Assembly (NCBI GenBank): GCA_949294425.1
Contig: CASFHJ010000101.1
Span: 1-6,944, forward strand
Origin: an uncultured Campylobacter sp.
GTDB taxonomy: Bacteria; Campylobacterota; Campylobacteria; Campylobacterales; Campylobacteraceae
Length of the DNA stretch: 6,944 bases
Direction: 5' to 3'
Under the pieces are notes generated by a model. That model was given only the letters and a program-made list of their open reading frames with translations. It had not been told where the DNA came from and did not search any database. The translations under genes were made by a program, and so were the position numbers. Below, piece by piece: positions 1 through 6,860 of this stretch (position 1 is its first letter; each line of letters starts with the position of its first letter).

Positions 1-93
1 TAGATAATGGAGGTAGTTTTTGAGGGGATGCTAGGCAGTTACCCCGCGGAGAAACTACAAAAACTCCTTATTTTAGCCACTTTACAAACCCTT
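1..93 (-). ncRNA. tracrRNA of a type II-C CRISPR-Cas9 system (3' end may lie outside window)
   Basis: This RNA pairs with the crRNA repeat and forms the scaffold that Cas9 binds. Seen: plus-strand 71-103 resembles the inverted repeat. The first 12 bases (ttttagccactt) are identical to the crRNA-sense repeat, then two substitutions and a bulged AT-rich end follow. The minus-strand RNA from about 93 therefore reads AAGGGUUUG UAAAGUGG CUAAAAU and is complementary to the crRNA handle. Downstream in the RNA are GGAG/CUCC (67-64 with 51-48) and GGGG/CCCC (45-42 with 27-24), then an AAAAACUAC tail. The order CUAAAAU-A-rich-hairpin-GCGGGG-loop-CCCC-A-tract matches the C. jejuni tracrRNA as I recall it. 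The 5' end is placed by the promoter at 100-129. No T-run terminator is visible before position 1, so the 3' end is uncertain. Confidence 0.87.
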
Positions 94-109
94 ATTGCTA
101 TTATATAAT
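81..109 (+). promoter_or_regulatory. Possible rightward promoter pointing into the CRISPR array
   Basis: On the plus strand, TTTACA (81-86) lies 17 bases before a perfect TATAAT (104-109). The -35-like element is inside the anti-repeat and the -10 is the other half of the palindrome at 100-109. A transcript would start near 116 and run through the leader hairpin into the array, antisense to the crRNAs. The sequence match is good. Function is inference only, since the -10 could be a by-product of the palindrome that serves the tracrRNA promoter. Confidence 0.35.
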
Positions 110-129
110 CCCTCTAGCCTCGATATCAA
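100..129 (-). promoter_or_regulatory. Sigma-70 promoter of the tracrRNA
   Basis: On the minus strand, TTGATA (129-124, five of six to TTGACA) is followed after 18 bases by a perfect TATAAT (105-100). The predicted start, 6-8 bases on, falls near 92-94. That gives an RNA starting at the G/A-rich 5' part of the anti-repeat, close to where the short C. jejuni tracrRNA starts. The -10 is half of the palindrome ATTATATAAT at 100-109. Campylobacter promoters often lack a -35, so the -35 match is a bonus rather than a requirement. AT-rich DNA gives chance -10 matches, but the position is right for the function. Confidence 0.65.
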
Positions 130-145
130 GGCTATTTGAGCCTTG
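127..145. other. Leader-region hairpin
   Basis: A perfect 7-bp inverted repeat, CAAGGCT (127-133) and AGCCTTG (139-145), with a 5-base loop. It lies between the tracrRNA promoter and the first repeat, in the place where an acquisition leader would be expected. No T-run follows on either strand, so it is not a standard terminator. It would form in a long tracrRNA started from repeat 1, or in a rightward antisense RNA. Its role is unknown. Confidence 0.5.
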
Positions 146-1206
146 CCTATTATAGCATAAAAGGATTTGTGAAGTGGCTAAAACTTTTATTAGCCTCTAT
201 TGAGATTTGCCTCAATTATAGCATAAAAGGATTTGTGAAGTGGCTAAAACCAAAGCTAACTTTTAATTGTCTTTCTACTTATTATAGCATAAAAGGATTT
301 GTGAAGTGGCTAAAACTCGCTGACTTGATTTGTATTTTTCTCTCTTATTATAGCATAAAAGGATTTGTGAAGTGGCTAAAACAATGTGGTAGTAAAGTAA
401 CTGACCCACAAGATTATAGCATAAAAGGATTTGTGAAGTGGCTAAAACCTAACCTCTAGGCTTTCTAAAAAGACCTTTAATTATAGCATAAAAGGATTTG
501 TGAAGTGGCTAAAACCGATATTAGTGTTATCAATAGCCTCAACCCATTATAGCATAAAAGGATTTGTGAAGTGGCTAAAACATCTAGCACTTTTACAATT
601 AAGGGTGTGGTAATTATAGCATAAAAGGATTTGTGAAGTGGCTAAAACCCATCCTCGCTTAAAAACTTAGTATTTTTAATTATAGCATAAAAGGATTTGT
701 GAAGTGGCTAAAACCCTTGCTGCTGGCACTTTTAATCTAAAGCTATTATAGCATAAAAGGATTTGTGAAGTGGCTAAAACTTGTGTTGGCAGTGCTTCAT
801 CATAGTTATAATTATAGCATAAAAGGATTTGTGAAGTGGCTAAAACGGATTGAAAGAATGGTGTTATTTGTTGTTTATTATAGCATAAAAGGATTTGTGA
901 AGTGGCTAAAACCCCAATCATTTTACTATAACGAAGCTGAAGATTATAGCATAAAAGGATTTGTGAAGTGGCTAAAACAGCCCAGACCTTGCCTTAAGCA
1001 CCTCAAGGATTATAGCATAAAAGGATTTGTGAAGTGGCTAAAACAAAGAGATAACCCACGATATTAGCCCAGAGATTATAGCATAAAAGGATTTGTGAAG
1101 TGGCTAAAACCAGTCCCAATAATTATTGATTTTGAATTATATTATAGCATAAAAGGATTTGTGAAGTGGCTAAAACACTTTGGCTTTTGCAATGTAAGCC
1201 GCCAAA

Positions 1207-1242
1207 ATTATAGCATAGAAGAATTTGTGAAGTGGCTAAAAC
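1207..1242 (-). repeat. Diverged CRISPR repeat 17
   Basis: It differs from the consensus at two plus-strand positions, A12G and G16A. The promoter end (positions 1-9) and the CTAAAAC end are intact. Repeat 18 (1274-1309) returns to the consensus, so the decay is not simply graded. Confidence 0.95.
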
Positions 1243-1339
1243 AAGAGTTCTTTCCAAAAACTTTTAAATCCAAATTATAGCATAAAAGGATTTGTGAAGT
1301 GGCTAAAACAAAACATCCAAATCTAATTGGCTAGGTTTG

Positions 1340-1375
1340 ATTATAGCATAGAAGAATTTGTAAAGTGGCTAAAAC
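1340..1375 (-). repeat. Diverged CRISPR repeat 19
   Basis: It carries A12G and G16A as in repeat 17, plus G23A. The last change makes its core gtaaagtggctaaaa identical to that part of the tracrRNA, so this repeat should pair without the internal mismatch of the consensus repeat. Confidence 0.95.
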
Positions 1376-1405
1376 ATTATTAAGTCTCTTAAAATTGGCA
1401 TTGGT

Positions 1406-1441
1406 ATTATAGCATAGAAGAATTTGTAAAGTGGCTAAATG
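1406..1441 (-). repeat. Terminal diverged CRISPR repeat 20
   Basis: It carries A12G, G16A and G23A and loses the last two bases (consensus AC becomes TG at 1440-1441). As the outermost repeat it only needs to supply a promoter for spacer 19; its own handle has no spacer to serve. The promoter end is intact and only the handle end has decayed. Confidence 0.92.
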
Positions 1442-1862
1442 ATTTTTGGGAATTGGCATTTAAGGGACAAGCTTTTTAAAAATGAGTTTATTTGCTTAAG
1501 ATGGACAAAAGAGTATTTTAATGTGGGCTTAATCTCATTTAGGGCTTATAGGATTTTATAAAATACACCCTTGTTTAGATGAATATAATTTACTTCTTTG
1601 TGATTTTCAAACTTCAGGCAGACTTTTAATCACACTTAATGAAAAAAGCTCTAAAATGCTTAAAAATACTAAAAGAAGAAGGTATACGAGCTTTTATTAT
1701 AGTAAAAAGCTGTATCTAAATAGAAAATTATTTATATTCTTTAATTTGTTACTTTTATACTCATTTAGAAAATTTATATCCTTTTTTATCCCATTATTAT
1801 TCTTTTTAAACTCTTATTTTTATTATCATTAAACTAAATAATTTTGCTTTTTAGGAGTATGA
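1442..1862. other. Noncoding gap between array and putA
   Basis: About 420 bases, very AT-rich, with no convincing gene on either strand. A frame stays open from 1533 to 1829 but has no ATG before 1656, no ribosome site there, and a product that is mostly F, L, I and Y, as T-rich DNA gives by chance. A small hairpin, AGCTTTT (1689-1695) with AAAAGCT (1705-1711), is present without a following T-run. The putA promoter should lie in the last 150 bases. TATACT at 1756-1761 is one -10 candidate, but several AT-rich alternatives exist and none has the TG extension. Confidence 0.6.
1853..1857 (+). promoter_or_regulatory. putA ribosome binding site
   Basis: AGGAG ends five bases before the ATG at 1863. 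A nearer ATG at 1859 is in another frame and too close to the site, so 1863 is the start. Confidence 0.85.
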
Positions 1863-4800
1863 ATGATACCAAATGTTACAAAAGCTTTAGAGTTGGCAGA
1901 AGAATTGCAAAGAAAAATTGAGGCAAATATCTCTACAAGCGAAAAGGAATTTCATTCTAAAATGCAAAAGCTTTTAAATAATCCTCAAAATAAAGTAATG
2001 CTTATAGAATTACTTGATCGCTCTTTTAGATGTAAGGATAAAAAAGCGAGTTTTGAACTTATAGAGCATACTTTAAATAAATATGGCATAGCAGATTTTT
2101 TTAGTGTATTTGAAAAATTTTTACTTTTTTCTTTTTTGAATTTTGGAAAATTTGCTCCAAATTTAAGTGTACCTTTTTTTATTAGTCATTTAAGAAATGA
2201 TACTAAAGCCATGGTGCTTGATGCTGATGTAAATATCTTAAAACCACACATTGAGAAAAGGAAAGAACAAGATAAGATCACTTTAAATGTAAATTTAATC
2301 GGTGAAGAAGTTTTAGGAGAGCTTGAGAGTAAATACCGCATACAAAAATATGAAGAAGCTTTAAAATCAAGCTATATTACTTATATTTCCATTAAAATCA
2401 CTACTATTTTTTCACAAATTAATATCATTGATTTTGATTATTCTAAAAATGAAGTGGTAAAAAGGCTTGATCATCTTTATGCTCTAGCTTTAGAAGAAGA
2501 AAAGAAGCAAGCTAAACCTAAATTTATTAATTTAGATATGGAAGAATTTAGAGATTTAGAGCTAACTGTGGCTGCTTTTATGGAAAGCGTGGCTAAATTT
2601 GATATTAAAGCAGGGATTGTTTTACAAGCTTATATACCTGATTCTTATGAGTATTTAAAAAAACTTTTCACCTTTTCAAAAGAAAGGGTTTTAAAAGGAA
2701 TGAAACCTATTAAAATCCGTTTTGTTAAGGGTGCAAATATGGAAAGTGAAGAAACCATAGCTAGCCAAAAGGGTTGGGAACTTCCTACTTTTTCTAAAAA
2801 AATAGACACAGATAGTAATTATAATAAAATGCTAGATTTTATACTAGAAAATGATAACTATAAATACATTAACATAGGTATAGCAAGTCATAATATCTTT
2901 GAGATCGCTTATGCTTATACAAGAATAGCTGAAGCTGGGGCTTTTTCTTCTTTTACCTTTGAAATGCTTGAGGGTATGAGCTTGCAATGCTCTTATGAGC
3001 TATCAAAAATGCACGATTTAATCCTTTATGCACCCGTTTGTGATGAGGCTCATTTTAATAATGCCATTGCTTACCTTGTAAGACGGCTTGATGAAAATAC
3101 TAGCATTGATAATTTTATGAGATATTTTTTCAATCTTAAGGTGGGTGATAAAAATTGGAATACTCAAAAAGAACTTTTCTTAAAATCTCTTGAAGGCATT
3201 AAAACACTTGATAATTCAACTCATCGTATACAAGATAGAAATAAAACTCAAAATGTAGTTAGTGCTTATGAAAGTGGGGTTTTTAAAAATGAAAGCGATA
3301 CAGATTTTATCCTAAGTGTCAATAGGAATTGGGCTAAGAAAATTAAAGAAAAATATGAGAATCTAAAAGATTTTAATGCTTATCCAGTTATAGGGGATTT
3401 AAATTTTGAAAATGAGAATTTAAACTTTTTAGAAGTAAAAGATAAGATTAAAAATCATACCATAGGTAAGGCTTATTTAGCAGGTGAAAAAGAGATTAAA
3501 AAAGCCTTAGAAGTAGCTAAGCAATCTAAATTTAAAGAAAAAAGCTTTGATGAGATTCATTCTATCTTAGCAAAAGCAGCAAGCATAATGAGAGAAAGAA
3601 GAGGGGATTTAATAGGGATTTCAGCCTTAGAAGTGGGAAAAACTTTTTTAGAAATTGATCCTGAAGTAAGTGAAGCTATTGATTTTACGGAATTTTATCC
3701 ACACTCCTTAAGAGTTTTAAGAGAACAAAATAAAAATACCAAATTTAGCCCTAAGGGCATAGGTATTACCATAGCACCTTGGAATTTTCCTGTAGGAATT
3801 TCAATTGGAACTATAGTAGCTCCTTTAGCAGCAGGTAATGTAGTCATTTATAAGCCCTCATCTTTATCTATCCTTACAGGTTATATGCTTTGTAAATGCC
3901 TTTGGGATGCTGGAATTCCTAAAGATGCTTTGATTTTTTTACCATCAAAAGGAAGTGATATTTCTAAATATTTACTTAGTGATGAAGTCATTGATTTTTC
4001 TGTGCTAACAGGGGGTGAAGATACTGCTTATGCGATGTTAAAGGCTAATCCAACCTTACTTTTAAGTGCTGAAACAGGAGGAAAAAATGCCACTATCGTT
4101 TCTAAATTTGCCGATCGTGATAGTGCGATTAAAAATATTATTCATTCAGCCTTTTCAAATTCTGGACAAAAATGTTCAGCTACTTCCTTGCTTGTTTTAG
4201 AAGATGAAGTTTATGAAGATGAAGAGTTTAAAAAGACTTTAATTGATGCAGCTTCTTCTTTGGCAGTAGGAGATCCATATGATTTTAAAAACAAGCTTGG
4301 TACACTAGCAGATAAAATAAGCCCTAAGGTTGAAAAAGCTTTAAATGAGTTAGCTCCTTATGAAGAGTGGGTTTTAAAGCCTAAATTCATAGATGATAAT
4401 CCTTATTTAATGACTCCGGGTATTAAGTATGGCACTAAAAAGGGAGATTTTACTCATTTAAATGAGCTTTTTGTTCCGATTTTAAGCGTAATGAGAGCTA
4501 AGGATTTAAAAGAAGCCATTGAAATAGTAAATTCAACAGGATATGGTTTAACAGCAGGTTTTGAAAGCTTAGATGAAAGAGAGTGGGAGTATTTTCACAC
4601 ACATATTGAAGCAGGAAATATTTATATTAATAAGCCTACAACAGGTGCTATTGTTTTGCGTCAGCCTTTTGGAGGGGTTAAAAAATCAGCCATTGGAAAT
4701 GGTAGAAAGGTGGGAATCTATAATTATATTACGCAGTTTTTAAATATCTATCAAAATGATTTTGATGAGAATTTAAGTAACAATGAATTTGCAAGCAAGC

Positions 4801-5375
4801 TTGATGATTTAAAGCTTGATTTGGATCAAAAAGAGCAAGATGAGCTTAAAGAAGTAGCTAAAATGGCAAGATCTTATGCTTTTCATTATAAAAATGAATT
4901 TAGCGTATCAAAAGATTATGTAAAAATTAGAGGTGAGGATAATCTTTTTTCTTATACTAATATTAAAAATATGGTATTTAGACTATGCGGTGATGAGAGT
5001 TTAAGAGATATTTTAGGAGTGATTTTAGCAGCAAATTTAGCAAAAGTTGATCTTAGCATTAGTTATGAAGATCATAAAAAACTTGATATTGTAAAAGAAA
5101 TAGTTAAAAATATAGGTGCAAAGGTATTGTTTTTACAAGAAAGCAAGGATAGATTTATAGAAAAAATACAGGATTATGAACGTATTCGCTATCTTGCAAA
5201 GCCTAGTAAAGAAGATGAAATTTATATAAAAGCAGCAAGTTTAGCCAAGATAATCATTAGAGATAAGCCTCTTATAAATGGACGCTTTGAACTTTTAAAT
5301 TATTTTAATGAAAAGTCTTTAAGCATTTCTTTTCATCGCTATGGAAATTTAGGAATTAGAGCTTTAAAGGAGTAA
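1863..5375 (+). CDS. putA: Bifunctional proline dehydrogenase / L-glutamate gamma-semialdehyde dehydrogenase
   Basis: A 1170-residue enzyme. It oxidises proline to pyrroline-5-carboxylate with FAD and passes electrons to quinone; the hydrolysed semialdehyde is then oxidised to glutamate with NAD+. Residues about 1-85 form a helical arm. The FAD-binding proline dehydrogenase barrel spans about 90-430, with KGAN at 289-292, FEMLEGM at 366-372 and the substrate-binding pair R407-R408 in YLVRRLDEN. The aldehyde dehydrogenase part spans about 510-965, with APWNFP at 638-643, K664 in YKPSS, general-base E737 in ETGGKN, catalytic C771 in GQKCSA and PFGG at 935-938. A tail of about 200 residues follows. 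The E. coli ribbon-helix-helix DNA-binding domain is absent, so this PutA should not repress its own operon. All expected catalytic motifs are present and the frame is intact. Its stop lies three bases before putP. Confidence 0.97.
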   Translation: MIPNVTKALELAEELQRKIEANISTSEKEFHSKMQKLLNNPQNKVMLIELLDRSFRCKDKKASFELIEHTLNKYGIADFFSVFEKFLLFSFLNFGKFAPNLSVPFFISHLRNDTKAMVLDADVNILKPHIEKRKEQDKITLNVNLIGEEVLGELESKYRIQKYEEALKSSYITYISIKITTIFSQINIIDFDYSKNEVVKRLDHLYALALEEEKKQAKPKFINLDMEEFRDLELTVAAFMESVAKFDIKAGIVLQAYIPDSYEYLKKLFTFSKERVLKGMKPIKIRFVKGANMESEETIASQKGWELPTFSKKIDTDSNYNKMLDFILENDNYKYINIGIASHNIFEIAYAYTRIAEAGAFSSFTFEMLEGMSLQCSYELSKMHDLILYAPVCDEAHFNNAIAYLVRRLDENTSIDNFMRYFFNLKVGDKNWNTQKELFLKSLEGIKTLDNSTHRIQDRNKTQNVVSAYESGVFKNESDTDFILSVNRNWAKKIKEKYENLKDFNAYPVIGDLNFENENLNFLEVKDKIKNHTIGKAYLAGEKEIKKALEVAKQSKFKEKSFDEIHSILAKAASIMRERRGDLIGISALEVGKTFLEIDPEVSEAIDFTEFYPHSLRVLREQNKNTKFSPKGIGITIAPWNFPVGISIGTIVAPLAAGNVVIYKPSSLSILTGYMLCKCLWDAGIPKDALIFLPSKGSDISKYLLSDEVIDFSVLTGGEDTAYAMLKANPTLLLSAETGGKNATIVSKFADRDSAIKNIIHSAFSNSGQKCSATSLLVLEDEVYEDEEFKKTLIDAASSLAVGDPYDFKNKLGTLADKISPKVEKALNELAPYEEWVLKPKFIDDNPYLMTPGIKYGTKKGDFTHLNELFVPILSVMRAKDLKEAIEIVNSTGYGLTAGFESLDEREWEYFHTHIEAGNIYINKPTTGAIVLRQPFGGVKKSAIGNGRKVGIYNYITQFLNIYQNDFDENLSNNEFASKLDDLKLDLDQKEQDELKEVAKMARSYAFHYKNEFSVSKDYVKIRGEDNLFSYTNIKNMVFRLCGDESLRDILGVILAANLAKVDLSISYEDHKKLDIVKEIVKNIGAKVLFLQESKDRFIEKIQDYERIRYLAKPSKEDEIYIKAASLAKIIIRDKPLINGRFELLNYFNEKSLSISFHRYGNLGIRALKE
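5366..5372 (+). promoter_or_regulatory. putP ribosome binding site inside the putA end
   Basis: AAAGGAG overlaps the last putA codons and ends six bases before the putP ATG. This fits coupled translation from one transcript. Confidence 0.85.
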
Positions 5376-5378
5376 AAT

Positions 5379-6860
5379 ATGGAAGTAGTTCAAATTAATA
5401 TCCCTATTGTAATAATGTTTATAGCCTATGCTATTTTAATGCTTTATATAGGTTTTTGTTTCTATAGACAAAATAAAAATACAGAAGATTATTTTTTAGG
5501 TGGTCGTTCTTTAGGTCCTGTGATTTCAGCCTTAAGCGCAGGAGCATCAGATATGAGTGGGTGGCTTTTAATGGGCTTGCCTGGAGCTTTGTATGTTAGT
5601 GGATTTATTGATTCTTATATTGCTATAGGACTTACTATAGGAGCTAGTTTAAATTGGCTTTTTGTGGCAAAAAGACTTAGAATTTATACGAGTGTGATTG
5701 CTAATTCTTTAACCATACCTGATTATTTTGAAACGCGTTTTGATGATGACAAGCACATTTTGCGTATAGTTTGTGCAGTGGTGATTTTAATCTTTTTTAC
5801 CTTTTATGTTTCATCAGGGCTTGTAGGTGGTGCAAAGCTTTTTGAAAGCACTTTTGGAATCGCTTATGAATATGCTTTAAGCACAGGAACTTTAATCATC
5901 GTTGCTTATACTTTCTTAGGTGGATATAAAGCAGTTTGCTGGACAGATATGATACAAGGGATTTTGATGATGTCAGCTCTTGTTGTTGTGCCTATTGTGA
6001 TGCTTTATCATTTAGGTGGTTTTAATGAAGCTTTTAATATTATAAGAGAAATCAAGCCTAATGCTTTATCTATGGGCGAGGGAGTGGGATTATTAAGCAT
6101 TATTTCAGCACTTGCTTGGGGTCTGGGATATTTTGGACAACCTCATATTTTAGTACGTTTTATGTCAATTCGCTCAACCAAAGATATCCCAATAGCTACT
6201 TTCATAGGTATAGGATGGATGATTTTATGCTTAATTAGTGCTTGTTTAATGGGAGTTTTAGGGATTGCTTATATGTATAAATTTAATCTTACTTTACAAG
6301 ATCCTGAAAAAATCTTTATCGTCATGTCTCAACTTCTTTTTAATCCGTGGATAACAGGAATTTTACTCTCAGCTATTTTAGCAGCCATTATGAGCACGGC
6401 TAGTTCACAACTTTTAGTTTCAAGCTCTACCATAGCAGAAGACTTTTATAAAAAAATCTTTAAAACCGATGCTTCTAATGAGGTAGTATTAAGGCTTGGT
6501 AAAATCGGTGTTTTAATCGTAGCGGTAATTGCTTTTTTAATCTCCACAGATAAAAATTCAAGTGTTTTAAGCATAGTATCTTATGCATGGGCGGGATTTG
6601 GAGCATCTTTTGGCTCTGTGATGTTTTTTTCACTTTTTTGGAGTAGAATGACTAGAGTAGGGGCTATTTTAGGTATGATTAGCGGGGCTTTGGTAGTTGT
6701 ATTATGGAAGAATTATTTGGCTACTTTATTTAATTTTCCTATTTATGAAATAGTTCCAGGCTTTTTAGTAGCATCTTTAGTGATTGTTATAGCAAGTTTA
6801 TTAACTTCAGTGCGTCCAGGAACTAAAGCAGCTTATGAGAGAATGTTAAAAGAGCTTTAA
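5379..6860 (+). CDS. putP: Sodium/proline symporter PutP
   Basis: A 493-residue inner-membrane protein of the solute:sodium symporter family. It imports proline with Na+, the substrate of PutA encoded just upstream. It is almost entirely hydrophobic helices, about 13 by family rule, the first near residues 8-28. [18 protein letters not shown] at 53-70 is the family signature; D58 corresponds to the Na+-binding Asp55 of E. coli Put[18 protein letters not shown] at 246-262 is also typical. S339-T340 in [10 protein letters not shown] match the E. coli Ser340-Thr341 Na+ site. The C-terminus has a short basic tail. Length is normal for the family. The three-base gap and the ribosome site within putA indicate one operon. 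The substrate call rests on the motif match and on putA; close paralogues such as pantothenate or sugar symporters are much less likely. Confidence 0.97.
   Translation: MEVVQINIPIVIMFIAYAILMLYIGFCFYRQNKNTEDYFLGGRSLGPVISALSAGASDMSGWLLMGLPGALYVSGFIDSYIAIGLTIGASLNWLFVAKRLRIYTSVIANSLTIPDYFETRFDDDKHILRIVCAVVILIFFTFYVSSGLVGGAKLFESTFGIAYEYALSTGTLIIVAYTFLGGYKAVCWTDMIQGILMMSALVVVPIVMLYHLGGFNEAFNIIREIKPNALSMGEGVGLLSIISALAWGLGYFGQPHILVRFMSIRSTKDIPIATFIGIGWMILCLISACLMGVLGIAYMYKFNLTLQDPEKIFIVMSQLLFNPWITGILLSAILAAIMSTASSQLLVSSSTIAEDFYKKIFKTDASNEVVLRLGKIGVLIVAVIAFLISTDKNSSVLSIVSYAWAGFGASFGSVMFFSLFWSRMTRVGAILGMISGALVVVLWKNYLATLFNFPIYEIVPGFLVASLVIVIASLLTSVRPGTKAAYERMLKEL

Larger units (their letters stand above)
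149..1414 (-). promoter_or_regulatory. Extended -10 promoter embedded in each of the 20 repeats
   Basis: Read in crRNA sense, every repeat ends in TGCTATAAT, a perfect extended -10 (TGnTATAAT) and a known Campylobacter promoter form. On the plus strand it is the first nine bases of each repeat (attatagca), for example 149-157, 745-753 and 1406-1414. It is unchanged in all 20 copies. A start 6-7 bases downstream lies inside the spacer and leaves about 24 spacer bases plus the next repeat. Repeat-borne crRNA promoters are established for type II-C systems of Neisseria and Campylobacter. Here the inference is that each repeat drives the spacer to its left and serves as handle for the spacer to its right. 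Repeat 1 would read into the tracrRNA. Confidence 0.8.
149..1441 (-). CRISPR. Type II-C CRISPR array, 20 repeats and 19 spacers, crRNAs on the minus strand
   Basis: A 36-bp repeat (plus strand begins attatagcataaaagga and ends gtgaagtggctaaaac) starts at 149, 215, 281, 347, 413, 480, 546, 613, 679, 745, 811, 877, 943, 1009, 1075, 1141, 1207, 1274, 1340 and 1406. Spacers are 30 bp, except three of 31 bp (449-479, 582-612, 1243-1273). All spacers differ. Repeats 1-16 and 18 are identical; 17, 19 and 20 are diverged. The strand follows from the tracrRNA: its anti-repeat has the plus-strand repeat sequence, so the pairing crRNA is the minus strand and starts GUUUUAGCCACUUC. This is the usual type II form (5' spacer, 3' handle starting GUUUUAG). 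Divergence at the right suggests that new spacers enter at the left, beside the tracrRNA. Open reading frames inside the array, which encode a recurring YSIKGFVKWLK, are artefacts of the repeat. No cas gene is in the window. Confidence 0.98.

Noticed and set aside
136..1280. Open reading frames on both strands inside the array, with a recurring YSIKGFVKWLK or VLATSQILLCYN motif
   Set aside because: They are the 36-bp CRISPR repeat translated, in phase because repeat plus 30-bp spacer is 66 bases. They have no separate coding signal.
1689..1711. The AGCTTTT/AAAAGCT hairpin as a terminator
   Set aside because: No T-run follows on either strand and the stem is AT-rich.
1639..1719. A 26-residue open frame starting MKKALKCLKILKEEG
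   Set aside because: No ribosome site, very short, and no family recognised. I could not support it as a gene.
1696..1720. A possible highly decayed CRISPR repeat (attatagtaaaa, like the repeat start with two bases missing)
   Set aside because: Only the AT-rich first dozen bases match, the distinctive GTGAAGTGG part is absent, and it is about 250 bases from the array.
1656..1832. A 58-residue open frame with a basic start and a hydrophobic stretch, resembling a small membrane protein
   Set aside because: No ribosome binding site precedes the ATG, and the F/L/I/Y-rich composition is what T-rich DNA gives by chance.
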